Source: Sphagnum compactum (taxonomy: Eukaryota; Bryophyta; Sphagnopsida; Sphagnales). Taken from it: 64,000 nucleotides of DNA. The notes beneath the pieces are model-generated. The model was not told where the DNA came from. It searched no databases and saw only the letters and a program-made list of their open reading frames with translations. Below are positions 26,250 to 37,504 of this stretch, piece after piece. The DNA lies in NCBI GenBank assembly GCA_965153455.1, contig OZ234497.1:10478001-10542000 (forward strand). The letters are read 5' to 3'. The stretch's first letter is position 1. Every line of letters starts with the position of its first letter. The position numbers and the translations under genes were made by a program.

Positions 26250-29200
26250 CTTACAAGCTTGCACTTTTAAGGACTACAAGTCGCATTTCATTATCGACTA
26301 TTGTTTGACGTTTAAGTTCTTCATACGCATTCACTTCCAATGGTCTTCCGTAAGCTTGTCGTCCAAGTCTGAGTCCACGTAAACATTCCTTTTTGGTTGC
26401 TCCTTAGTCTTGTCTAAGTGTAAGATGAGTCATCCCCATGGAAAGTGCCTTACTCTTTGATGGTCAAAAGTCCAATCCGCACAACATTGAAAGACCATAG
26501 TAGAACTTGATGCGATCAAATATAGGCATATTATCTAGAGTGTGCTTAATGAGGTCAACCTCTGGAAACTAAGTTCAAGAAAAGGTGGAACAAGTTTATT
26601 CAAAATCTAACTCCCCTACAACCAATAACACATCTAAACTTAAACCAATCATAAGTGCATGCACGGACTACCAAAATTGGAACGTTAGTTCCTTTTAAAT
26701 GAAGAAGGATGACCAACTTTTTTGATTAATCAATACCCACCTTCATAAAAAGGACAAAAAAATTTATGTGAAATTTTTCACAAGTTTGTGTTAACTATAT
26801 AATGTTGGGTTGTTAGTTAAAAGCTACCTAAGATTTTTTTGTGGACTTGACAAAAAAAACACAATCACAAGCGTGCATGAACAAATCTTTTTATGCATTA
26901 GAGTTAGCAATTGTTAACCGGTTTTTCTATTCCCATTAAGGTTATTCAACTTTCGATTTTTTTCCAACAATAGGTACATTTGAACTAACAAAACTAAAAC
27001 TAACTACAATTCCTAACTAACTTGTACACAAATTACTCAAAGTTTCAAGAAAGTTGGCTAAAAAGAAAATGCTTCATGTTTTTAAGTGAAAAATAAAAAC
27101 ACAAAATAAAAATGAAATCAAAAAGTCCCTTCAAATAGGTTTGTCTTCCTAGTCTTAAACTAGCTAATTCAAAAATGAAACAATCACAACTAATTATTAA
27201 AACAATCATTAGCCCATATTTAAACTACCAATCCAAAATTTCAAAAAATTACACCATGTTTTACTACTTGTTCAACTACATGTTTTGCAAACTTTTGGTT
27301 AACTAACCTATCAACATGTCTACTAACCTAGTATAATATTACCTATCAAGTTTAGTAATTGATTAAGTTAATGCCACAAGTTAGGTTAAATAACATGTTA
27401 GATAACATGTTAAATTTAACAACTTGCTTAAATCTATAACGTATTAGGTCACCTATTACTAATTATGGGTAACATTATCCCCCCTTGAAAACTACATTTC
27501 ATCCTTGAAATGTTAGCTCAAAGTCCTAGGTTAACTTGGTCTTTTGCAACCAATGGATTGATGGCTCCTTCAACAAGTTTAGTATCTACTTCCTCCACGA
27601 GTTCAGCTTGATTCAAAATTTGAAGACCTGTTAGCATTGTAGTCGTCTATCAATTAGGTGTTTCTTCAAAGCTCATTATGGGTGTTGTGAATACCTCCAA
27701 AGCATGCGGGGTACTTGAAAATAAATTAATCTCTTGACCTATACCTATCTAGTGTGGGGTCAGAGGTAAATTAATAAATAAAAACTCCAAAGGTTTTACT
27801 CAGGTATCTAGTATATTAAATGAAGGAGTAATATGTTTAGTTTATTCCTTAATAGATCTTTCACTACCTCTCACATGTTCATTAGTAATAAATGGCAACC
27901 TGAAGGTGTATGGTAAAAGTTTAAACAGGTAAGGGTATGATCTCTAAACTTGTTCCACCTTTTAATGGGCTAACTGGTTTGGTAATGGCAACATGTTGTA
28001 CCATAGATGGTGTTGCTAGGATTCTGCTACTAGTTCCAATCTTCACATATACAAAGCTAGGAGGTTCATATTTAAAGTCAAGAAAAGACATTTGATACGC
28101 ATGCAATTACAAATGGCAACCATGTTCATCGAAGTGGGCTAATTCCATGCTTTTTTTGTGAACTCTTGAACAGTTTGCCATCACTCCTTCCACTTGGGGT
28201 TTTTATCTCCCAAGGCTTGATTTTGCACTTTGAGTAGTGTATTGTCCAACAATAATTCCTCAAACTCCTTAACATGTTGTTCATCCTAACATGTATAATG
28301 GGGCTGGGTTTACTCAACTATACCTTGGTTATTTCATACTAGCCTTTCCAATCTTAAATTTGGGTAGTTAAAGTTTATTTCCCATTCAAATTCTATGTGG
28401 GCAACTACATGTTGCTTTCTAAGTTCTTGACAGGTTTGCTCCAAACTGGTTATGATACTATGTTGTTGCATATTATACTCCTCCATTTTGGTGTAGTCCT
28501 ACATCATTTGTTCCAAATCAACTTGGAGATGCTTCGAATCATTATGAGTTTTCCAATTGAGTTGATTGAGCTCAACATATTCTTACTGTAGGTTCTCAAT
28601 TTTTCTAGTAACCTATTTTGCCTCTTTCAACTTGTTGGACAAGTTCCAGTTCTCATGCTGGACCTTATTCAATTACCCCTTGACTATGACCAGTTCTTTG
28701 TCACAGTTCTTTGCAGTTTTATGCATTGTCTCTAGCTCTAAGCTACAAGTTTGTAAGCGGTTGTGGTCTTAAACAAGTTTTCTTTGGCTTGCTCAAACTC
28801 AACTCTAAGGTTTGAAAGTTCTTGCAATGTCCCTGGCTAGGTTGTGGCATTTTGAATAACTTGTTCTAAAAACATAATAATATGTTTGAGGTTTTTTGTA
28901 GAACAACCAATAAAACTGAAACAGGTTGGAATCTAAAACATTGTGGGTTTTTTATTTGAATAGGTTCAACTACAGGTTGAACAGGTTGGGACGATTTTAT
29001 AACTACAACTACAAGTTGTGTAGGTATTGCAATTGGTACTACAGGTTCAATAGATTCAATAGGTTCAATTTGGATGTTGTTAATTACTTGATCCAATTTA
29101 GGTTTAGGTTTTTCCTATAGGTTGCCATGTGTAACCATTGCATGAAGTTTTTTTCCACCTTCACCCCCAATCTCATCTGAACATGTTCCTTCCTCAGCCT

Positions 29201-30722
29201 CCTTTGAGTCAACAACTTGTGACCTAAAAGTAGTTCTAGATTTCTTTTTTGGTGGTGAGGTAACAAGTTTAGGACTTAACGTATCCCTTAATGTAGGTGG
29301 TTTTGTGCATATTTTTAGTCGATGAGACTGACGTATTAGTAAAGGTGATGTAACTGTTATGCGTGCTAGTCTTCTTTCCTTCAAAAACTATTCCCTTGTA
29401 ATAGGTTCAAATGAAACTTGTCACTATTGAACAACTTGTCATTCTTGGCTAACTGGTAACATAGGTTCTAAGGTTGTTGTTCTTGGTGAAGGCACCTCAA
29501 ATAAAGGGAACCACTTTTTAAGATATCTACCTTGGTTTTAAGATAGGCCCTAAATAACAATTATCTACCTTGGTTTTAATAGAAACTGGGTTAGTTATTG
29601 CTTTCTTCTAACAATCCATCCAACAAGTTAACTCAACCAATAAATGGGTCAACACTATAGAACACCAGTTAACACGTTGCCCCATGTTGGCTAGGTCGAA
29701 AGTAATAGCAATAATGTTGATAAAATATGCTAACCATTCTCTTTGATAAAGAATTTACAAAATGACTACAAATTTAGCATGAAATTCCTCCATGCAAATT
29801 ACACTCCACTGTTCATTTTCCATGAAGGCATGTGGACCTGCAATCCTCTTCAACGCGGTTTTTGCTTCATCAAATGTTGCATTTGCAACATCTACTATTC
29901 CTTCCTTGGAAATCCCAAGTTGTTCATGAATAAGTACTTGATTAATCAAAATTTCTTGACCACTCACTCACCCTTGGATTCTTCCATCCTTCCTTGCTTC
30001 CCAAGTTCATAAAAAATCTTTTGAAACAGGCATAATCCACTTTAGGTTGAATAGCCCCTCCAATCGGCTCGTTTGGCACATTTGAGTTCATTTGAGTCCA
30101 TCTTCATCCATTGTAGCATTTTTTGGCTCTCCTTTACCTTAGACGTTTTTTTTCTTAATAGGTTTCTCAACCTATTCTTTTATAGGCACTTTGCCTTTTT
30201 GCTTCATCATGGTTTTCGTTATTGATATTGGGTGTTGAGGAATAACACTACAAATAGGTTCTTCTTCAAAGAGTTCTTGGAAAAACTCTTCTCCATTATT
30301 CTTATTCATAGGTTGCTACAACTTTATTTCTTCCACAGTTCTTGGTTCAGGAGTTTGCTCTGATTACTCCTTGATAACATGTTGAAATAAGATTTCAACC
30401 TCTTCTTTTAAGTTTGAAATGATAATCATTTGTGGTGCTGGTGATGTTGTAGAAGTAGTGGTTCTATTAAAATTAAAAGCTGCTTCTGATTCCTCTTCTA
30501 ACTCCATATTTTTTTGTTCTTGCTCAAAAATTCTAGTTTCTTCCGTTGTGGGTGCACGTGAAACTAGTGGTTTTACATAGATTGTTCTAGTCAGTCTAAC
30601 ATGTTTCGCTTTTTCCCTCTTTCCTTCTCTACGTGCTCTCTTCTAAAAGCTTCAACTTTTTTCTCAGGTTCTCTTTCCTTTGCTTCTCATTTTAACTTTT
30701 CTATGGCGTTCTCATCCATGGC
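26250..30722 (-). pseudogene. Decayed retroelement-type reading frame, possibly gag-like
   Basis: From an ATG near 30720 (MDENAIEKLK) the minus strand reads as a protein with several stops and shifts. A charged N-terminal region rich in E, K and R comes first. A better kept block at about 29967-29680 follows (ATFDEAKTALKRIAG, ENEQWSVICMEEFHAKF, ANMGQRVNWCSIVLTHLL). Then comes a Q/P/V-rich stretch at about 29096-28930, and a last coding-like piece near 26560-26420 (MPIFDRIKFYYGLSMLCG). The style is that of plant gypsy gag proteins, but I do not recognise a named domain. It lies downstream of the gypsy pol remnant on the same strand, where gag is not expected. It is either an extra 3' frame or the start of another element copy. 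Confidence 0.4.
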
Positions 30723-31466
30723 GTATGAACAAATAAACAAGAACAAAAAGACAAAATAAAGGTTGCAATGATTCTTTATATTGTTTCAACTAGTAACAAC
30801 CCTATGGTTGTGAATAAATGTGACCTTTAGGGTTATAGACTTCTAGGATATAAACGTCAACATGTAGTAAATGCGCCGTTTATTCATTTTTATCATTGCA
30901 AACAATTACATTATTGTACTCATCACGCAGATCATGATAATAACGAATAAAGTAGATGCAAGCTATGGTGGCTCAAAAGTAGCAAGAAACTTAGTCCCAA
31001 AAGTCAATATAAATGGAAAAATTAACACTACAATGGAAAAAAATGTTAAAAACCAATGTTGAGTGGGCCCTATGTGGTGAGTATCAATTAATAAAATCCA
31101 TATGAAAGGTTGCCCATCTAGAAAACTCTTTATTTTACATGTTAAGGGGAAAAGAGATATCAATCCAACAAAAAATGACCAAGATTAGGACTTTTGAAAA
31201 TAAGGCCCAAATCTAATCATTCAAAAGACCATAGTTATTTGTTGGTTAAAGTTTTTGTTCTAATTTTTTTCAATCCATAATTTTTTTTCCATAATGTATC
31301 ATATATTGAGTCCCTATACAAAATATTGAAATGAAGTCATAACAAAAAAATGCATTTGAATGCTAATACAAAACCCATATTATAGTCCATATGTCCACTT
31401 TAAAGTCCATTACTATATGATTGGTGTATGTTTATTGAGTTTTGCCTTTTAATAAATATATTTTAT
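30723..31466. other. Non-coding gap between two minus-strand retroelement frames
   Basis: AT-rich DNA between the end of the gypsy pol remnant and the start of the gag-like frame. If the two frames belong to neighbouring element copies this interval should contain LTR sequence. I could not find its partner elsewhere in the window. Confidence 0.35.
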
Positions 31467-34275
31467 TCAAGTTGGTAATCTTAATCCATAAATATTTTTG
31501 TCAAATTGATGAGTATAATGCGTTTGTGGCATTTGAATAGAGTACACCTTGCAGAAAGTCCATAAGGATGCAAAAAGTGAGCCATCGTCAACAGGTACAT
31601 ATGTTCCTATAATATTGCCATGTGTTAAATAATTATTAACTAATTCAAACTCTATAGGTTGAAAATCTTCAGGTTCAACAGTACTGTTCAAACTCTTTTG
31701 TTTGAACAGGTTCATCAGTAACCAAGTCATTAAATTTGATTAATACAACTTGTAGAGTTCTATCTTCAATGAACATGTATGGCTTTAACTTGTTGATGTT
31801 GACAAGGACTAGGTTAGGATCAAACTTGTCAATAGTGATAAGTAGAACAATATTATTGGGCAAATAGTATTGAATGTTGTATGATCTAAAACATCATCTC
31901 TGAAATTTCGAAGCATGTTTGGAAATAGACCCCATTAACCATAACATGTAGTCTCCAAATTGAAACTTAGTTTCAGTGAGCCAGTTTTGTGACCATAATG
32001 ACATGTTCCATTGGTTGGAAACAACTAGATCCTGCAAAATCAACCTATTTTCTTGTAATTTTTCCAACTCAGACAATTGACTAGTTAGGACTCTAATAGG
32101 TTGTGGATTTCTGTTTTCACCAGGTTTGGATGGTAACAAGTATTCTGTAGGCAATAATGGATGTTATCCATACACAAGCTAAAATGGGGTATGACATGTT
32201 ACAACTTTGTAGGTGGTTTGATATGAGAATAAAATTGTGGATAGGTGTTTATCCCAATCATTTTTGTTTTCGTTAACCAATTTGGTTAGTAAGGTTTCAA
32301 AAACCTTGTTTGTAAATTCAACCTGTCCATTTCTTGGTGGATAATAAATAATAGAATTGGTATGCTTAAGAATAAAATGGTCAGTAAAATATCTAATCGC
32401 ATCATTGATAAAATGGGTACCTTGATCATTCAAAATTGTTAACAGACATCCAAATCTCATAAGAATATGCTCGTACGAAAACTTGGCAATTATTGTAGTA
32501 GTGTTGGTGCGGAATGCTCGTGTTTCCACCCACTTTGTTGCATAGTCAGCGGCCATTAGAATATACTGGTTACCTGACATTTTGCTTGTAGGTTTAATAA
32601 GTCTAATAAAATCTAATCCCCATTTTTCAAATGGTTCTTCAAGTAAAATAGTAACTAATTTGCCCAAATTCTATGTTAATAGGTTACCTGTTCTTTGACA
32701 TTGACCATGGGTTTGATAGTATTCATGAACACCTTGATTCATCGTCAGCCACCAATAATTAGCATCTAGGATCTTTTTCATATTGATGTCCGAAAAGAAA
32801 TGCCCTCTTGCAACTTTTCCATGCAATTCTTGTAAAACCATGGGTACTTGTTCTAGCTGCAAAACTCAACGAAACTTGTTGTCTTGTCCAAATGTATATA
32901 GTACTTACTCCTTAAAGCACTAATGGTTTAGCTCTTTGGGCTAAATATTATCTTTGGGATGTAGTAAACCTCTTTGGCATCACTCCCTCTAATAGATATT
33001 CATAAACATTATATAACCACTCAAGTTGTAATGTGAGCAGGTGAACATCATAGGTCTGATCAAATACTCCAACAAGTTCAATCTGATTGGGTAATCTACT
33101 CAATGCATCTGGCATTAGATGGGATTTACCAGGTTTATAAACAATCTTGAAATTATACTCTAGAAATAATAAGAACCATCTAGCTAACTTGCCTGAAACC
33201 TGTGGCTTGTTAAATATATACATTAACGCCATATGGTCTACATAGAGTGTGAACTTGTTGCCTAATAGGTAATGCCTAAATTTGTGTAAGGCATAATCCA
33301 TAGCTAAAGCCTCTCTTAGTGTAGTAATGTAATTTCTTTCAACAAAATTAAGTAGTCTTGATGAATACATAACATGTTGATCTATTTTACTTGTTGGGTT
33401 CTGGGCCAATATTGCCCCCTATTGTTAACTGAAATGGATCAATATGAACATGAAATTCTAGTTCCCAATTAGGATTGATGAGTATAGGAGCTTGAATGTA
33501 CCAATTTTTGATGTCTTCACAAGCGGTTTAAACATTCAACATTTCAGTTTTTCTAAGTAACTTGGTGATTAGTGCCATAATAGAGGTAAATTTTTTGATG
33601 AAGCATCTATAAAATTGTGCCATTCCATTGAAGACTTGAATCTCCTGGGGTGTTTTGGGTATAAGCATTTTGAGTAAAGCCTCTATTTTCTTAAGATTAG
33701 GTGTCTTTCTTTCTTTGGAGATTATAAATCCTGAAATAGTTCCAGAACATACCATAAATGCACTTTTTTTGGATTCAAACTAATGCCACACTCTCTACAT
33801 TTTAGAAAACACTTTCTGAGTTTTTCTAAATGTGTGGACATGTCACTAAAAACTGTAAAATCATCTAAAAAAATCTTCATGAATACATCAATGTATTCAA
33901 GGAAAGCTTTGGTGACTGGCCTTTGATAGGTGGCTGGTCCATTTTTGACCCCAAAAGGCATTACAACCCATACAAAAGCCCCCCAATTAATTAGAAAGGC
34001 GGTTTTGTACTGGTCTTTTGATGCTATGGAAATTTGATGGTATCCAGAAAAACCATCTAAAAATGTGTAAACCTCATGTCTGGCTACAATGTTAATAACC
34101 TCATTAATAAAAGGTAATGGGTATGGATCTTTCTTAGTAGCAACATTAAGCTTTCTAAAGTCCACACAAATTTTTAATTTCCCATTTTTCTTAGGCACTA
34201 CAACTATAGGTGATAGCCAAGTAGCCTCTTCGACATGTTTAATAAAACCTACTTTAGTTAAACATGGAGATGAAT
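31467..34275 (-). pseudogene. Ty3/gypsy pol remnant: RT, RNase H, integrase
   Basis: RT begins with EEATWLSPIVVVPKKNGK near 34250 and continues through CVDFRKLN, FLDGFSGYHQI and MPFGVKNGPATYQR. The catalytic box reads F-L-D-D (33860-33871). RNase H is seen at 33409-33000 (MYSSRLLNF, YVDHMALMYIF, MPDALSRLPN). The integrase HHCC finger lies at 32830-32680 (CQRTGNLL) and the core in 32660-32190 (WGLDFI, DYATKWVE, a T-I-L-N-D-Q-G-T box where D is kept). The C-terminal part has DKFDPNLVLVN. At least four frame breaks separate the open pieces, for example at about 33700, 33450, 32670 and 32170. The host role is that of an ordinary, inactive retroelement. The clade needs a tree. Confidence 0.88.
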
Positions 34276-35193
34276 TACTACTTTATTCTCCCAAACAATG
34301 GACCTGTTGGAAGCTAACGACACACAATCATTAGCCAATTCCCCGCATGAATTTTTAAAGTGTCAAAAATGACTACAATGGTTTAATGAGGCGGAGAATG
34401 AACACAAGGATTTATTAAAACAACAAAAGCTTGGTTTTGTTGCTAAATGCCTCAAGGAGTTTAATATGGCAAATGCAAGGAAAATTGAGGTTATAAAGAG
34501 GGATTGGAATCCTTTATAGCATATTGTCAATAATGACAAATGTTTACTTGTGATAGAGAGGCATGAGCTCCCCTAGTCACATTCTTCCAAGAGGGCTGAA
34601 ATAATTACATGTAACCTTTTGTAGAAGAAAACACCTTTTGAGGAGTGTTCCTTGGGAAGTTCGACTAATAACGGTTTCTTTCTAGCATTTGTTCGATAAG
34701 GATGTTAATTGTGCATGCCCACTCCAAGGTGTTAACAGGGCATCCATTAGAAAAATGAGGATAGGGGAATATCATTGTGTGTTGGTAGAAAGTTGTCGAT
34801 ATATTAAAGCAAGATGGTCATCTTCTATTTGGGGGACAAGAAATTTAGGAGGGTATTAGGGACGAGAAAATAAAAGTTGCATATGAAAGGCTCATGTCAC
34901 CATTGGATAATTTGTTCAAAATGTCATTATTTTTTGTTGTTATACCAATACTAGGATTCTTGGTTTTTCAAATTGGGAATTTTGGTCCAAAAAACCAAAT
35001 TAAAGGGGGGGCTAGGAGACCCCCTGTCATTTTGGACAAATTAATTTTTAACATGTCCAGTGTGATTGGGGTGGTTTTTTGACTGGTAGAATAAAGACCA
35101 TTTGACTAGTCATTTTGACTGATGAATATTGGACCATTTGACTAATCAAATGATTTAAATAATTTATTTTAATATTATTATAAAAAATAATTT

Positions 35194-35330
35194 GTAGGCA
35201 GTAGGTAAGTCGTAAAAATGTAGGTAGGTAGGTGGTAGCCTACCCTAACCTAGCCTACCTACCTTAACCTAATCTAGTATAACCTACTTAACTTACTTAG
35301 CCTAACCTAACTACCTACCTTAACCCCCTA
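35194..35330. repeat. CCTA/TAGG array, left arm
   Basis: It starts with TAGGTAGG words (35195-35236), then switches to the opposite strand composition (CCTACCTA, CCTAACCTA) up to about 35330. Together with the long TAGG array at 35489-36070 it could form a large fold-back. No coding meaning. Confidence 0.7.
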
Positions 35331-35356
35331 AACATACACATAGATTACAAGTATTA

Positions 35357-35431
35357 GGAATTGAACCTTTGACCTCCCCAATGATAAACCAAATCTTTAA
35401 CCAATGGACCACACCATCAAAAGGTGTTCAA
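35357..35431 (-). repeat. tRNA-like SINE head (A and B boxes)
   Basis: On the minus strand the sequence has an A-box-like TGGTCCATTGGTTAAAG (35411-35395) and a perfect B box GGTTCAATTCC (35367-35357) at nearly tRNA spacing. This is the layout of a tRNA-derived SINE 5' head. It does not look like a working tRNA gene: I could not pair an acceptor stem and the anticodon arm is poor. It sits exactly between the two opposite CCTA/TAGG arms. Confidence 0.5.
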
Positions 35432-35488
35432 CTTTTGTCAAAGTTTTTATTTCACATGTTTATTTCGACACATCATTACAAGACTATG

Positions 35489-36070
35489 AGGTACGTAAAT
35501 AGGTATGTTGTAGGATATAGGTGGGTGGGTGGGTAAGTCGATAGGTGGGTGGCCGGTAGGTAAATAAGTAGGTAGGGAAGTAGGTGGGTGGGTAGTTGAA
35601 TAAATAAATAGGTAATAATTAATAGGTGGGTGGGTGGGTGCGTGGGTCGATAAATTGTAGTAGGTAGATAAATACAAAGGTAGGTAAGTAGGTTGGTAGG
35701 TTGTAATAGGTAGGTAAATAGGTTGGTAGGTTGTAATAGGTAGGTAAGTACGAAGGTTGGTAGGTTGTAGTAAATAGTTAAATATGAAGGTAAGTAAATA
35801 AGTAGGTTCTAATAAATATGTAAGTAGGTTGGTAGGTAAGTACAAGTTGTAGCAAGTAGGTAAGTAGGTAAGTAAGTTGTAGTAGGTAGGTAGGTAAGTA
35901 TGTTATAATAGGTACGTAGGTAAGTAGGTAGGTTATAGGTAAATAAATAGGCGATAGGTAGGTTGTAGGTAGGTTGTAGATAGGTAAGTAGGTAAGTAGG
36001 TAGGTAGGTCAATAGGTCAATAGGTAGGTAGGTTAGAAGGTTGTAAAATATGGTAGGTAGGTAGGTAGGA
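35489..36070. repeat. Long degenerate GTAGG/TAGG microsatellite array
   Basis: About 580 bases made almost only of GTAGGTAG, TAAGTAGG and GGTTGTA variants. Long open frames across it on the minus strand read as Y-L-P-T repeats, which is the product of the tetranucleotide and not a gene. Confidence 0.85.
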
Positions 36071-36359
36071 TGCCCCATTTGACTATAATAACATTGGTCA
36101 TAAAAAATATGGTGTGCGAAAACATTGCATTGTTCCAAGAAATTTGGGAGCAAATAAATGAGGAACAAGGGGAAGCTTCAATTCTAGACATAAGGAGATA
36201 TCTTTGACATCGTGAGGACATAGGCATGGGATGGATAAATGTGCATTGGAATCTGTTTCAAGTTCCAAATGTTTCAACTAGTCTCCCCCACGAAATTGTG
36301 TTTGCCCTAAACAAGGTGGTAAAACAAATACATGTTTCCTTGTTCCTAGCTTACCTCAT

Positions 36360-36576
36360 AATTGAAGGTGTTCCAACAATGTGACCAACTCAATCCGATG
36401 TTGAGTTATCTCAAGTGGTATGCTCTTCAAGTCCCTGTAAGTCCATGCAAAAATGTCTTTGAACTTTTTTAGCAATTTAATCAGTTGGTAACTGACAACA
36501 AGTTCCAGATCAACACTGATTTTAACTTGTTGTAGGTTTTCTTCAAAACTCAGGTTGATCTTGGTCAATTGTTCTT
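36360..36576 (-). pseudogene. Ty3/gypsy protease-RT linker, left-hand piece
   Basis: Open minus-strand sequence with LKKFKDIFAWTYRDLKSIPL and QHRIEL, a segment found just before RT in plant gypsy polyproteins. It abuts the left target duplication of the copia element. Its upstream continuation lies on the far side of that element (41911-42010), so the copia element landed inside this frame. Confidence 0.75.
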
Positions 36577-36581
36577 CTTTA
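36577..36581. repeat. Copia target-site duplication, left copy (CTTTA)
   Basis: CTTTA directly precedes the left LTR and recurs at 41906-41910 right after the right LTR. The match can be extended to TTCTTTA if the LTR is taken as 1-2 bases shorter at its 3' end. Confidence 0.85.
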
Positions 36582-36975
36582 TGTTGAAGATTATGATGTA
36601 GATGTTAGAAACAAAGATAATGGTGTGGTAGATAGTAGAAATAATAAGTGTTGCAAGTAATCAAATACATAGGTAGATTTGAAAGGGCTTGATGACGGCT
36701 AGGGTTAGGGTTTGGCGGCGGCTAGGATTAGGGCTTGGTGACGGCTAGGGTTAGGGTTTGGTGGCGGTTAGGGTTAGGCGACGGCTAGGTTAGGGTTAAG
36801 TGGCGGCTACTTTAGGGTTAGTAGATAGTATATAAGGGTTTGGTTTTGAGGAGGCTTTTATTTTTTCTTTTATGGTTTTTGAGTGCACATAAAAGCTTCA
36901 AGCCTTGTTAGATATTACAAGCCATACTTTTACGATTGTAACATTTGAAGCATATAACCTTTGTAATTTCCAATT
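36582..36975 (+). repeat. Copia left LTR
   Basis: It begins TGTTGAAGATTATGATG and ends TTTCCAATT. It carries six telomere-like units at 36691-36820 and a TATATAAG box near 36830 that may be the promoter. The 3' end lacks the usual CA at the very border. Confidence 0.93.
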
Positions 36976-37504
36976 GGTTATGGACCCACACATGCGAGTT
37001 GCATGATTACAGGTTTGATTTCTTATGTGCATTGAGAGAGATCTTGAAGGTTTGTGTGTGTTGGATGTGCAAGTTTGTGCTTTTGAGGGTTTTGGAGGCG
37101 CTTTTAGAGCCTTCGAGGAGTTTTGAAGAGCTTTGGAGGAGCTTTGAGGTTTTGGAGGCCATTTGGAGTTTAGAGGTGCACAAGTGCTTGATTGGTGCTC
37201 TTTGGAGGTATTTGGAAGCATTGGATGTGCATGTGTGCACATTGATTGAGTGCATTTTCAGTGTTTGAGGAGGCATTGATGCAAGTGGGAGCCATTAAGG
37301 GCTAAATTTTGTGATTGGAGGTGCATTCATACACAAGCCTTCTAGGGGCTAGAGTGTGTTTATGAGGTGCATTCGTGTGCATTTGAGTGATTGAAGCACA
37401 TTTGAGAGTGCATTGAGGCAATTGCATGTAAGAGTGCTCATTAAGTACTAATTAGCATTTGGTTGAGCGCATAAGTGGGTAGAGAGGTCGGATTTTAGTG
37501 CAAA

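Larger units (their letters stand above)
34276..36359 (+). mobile_element. Insertion inside the gypsy element, composite and unrecognised
   Basis: The gypsy coding line stops at about 36360 and resumes at about 34275, so about 2.1 kb has been inserted. The outer parts (34300-34940 and 36080-36350) read on the plus strand as coding-like but broken protein (for example KQQKLGFVAKCLKEFN and EIWEQINEEQGEASILDIRR) that I cannot name. The inner part, from about 34946, starts with CAATACTAGGATTCT. That resembles the CACTA-like ends elsewhere in this window, and GACTAGTCA words and CCTA/TAGG arrays follow. A matching right terminus was not found, so the limits and class are uncertain. Confidence 0.4.

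Noticed and set aside
35357-35431. A working tRNA gene
   Set aside because: A and B boxes are present but the acceptor and anticodon stems do not pair convincingly; a SINE-type relic fits better.
35447-36227. Long minus-strand frames reading as Y-L-P-T repeats
   Set aside because: They are translations of the TAGG microsatellite. All frames are open there because the repeat lacks stops, not because of coding.
36691-36820. Interstitial telomere
   Set aside because: The TTAGGG-like words are embedded in longer 23-base units and occur identically in both LTRs, so they belong to the copia element.
37007-37276. Open frames in the copia leader on both strands
   Set aside because: They lie between the left LTR and gag, in a repetitive GGAG/CTCC-rich leader, and match no protein.
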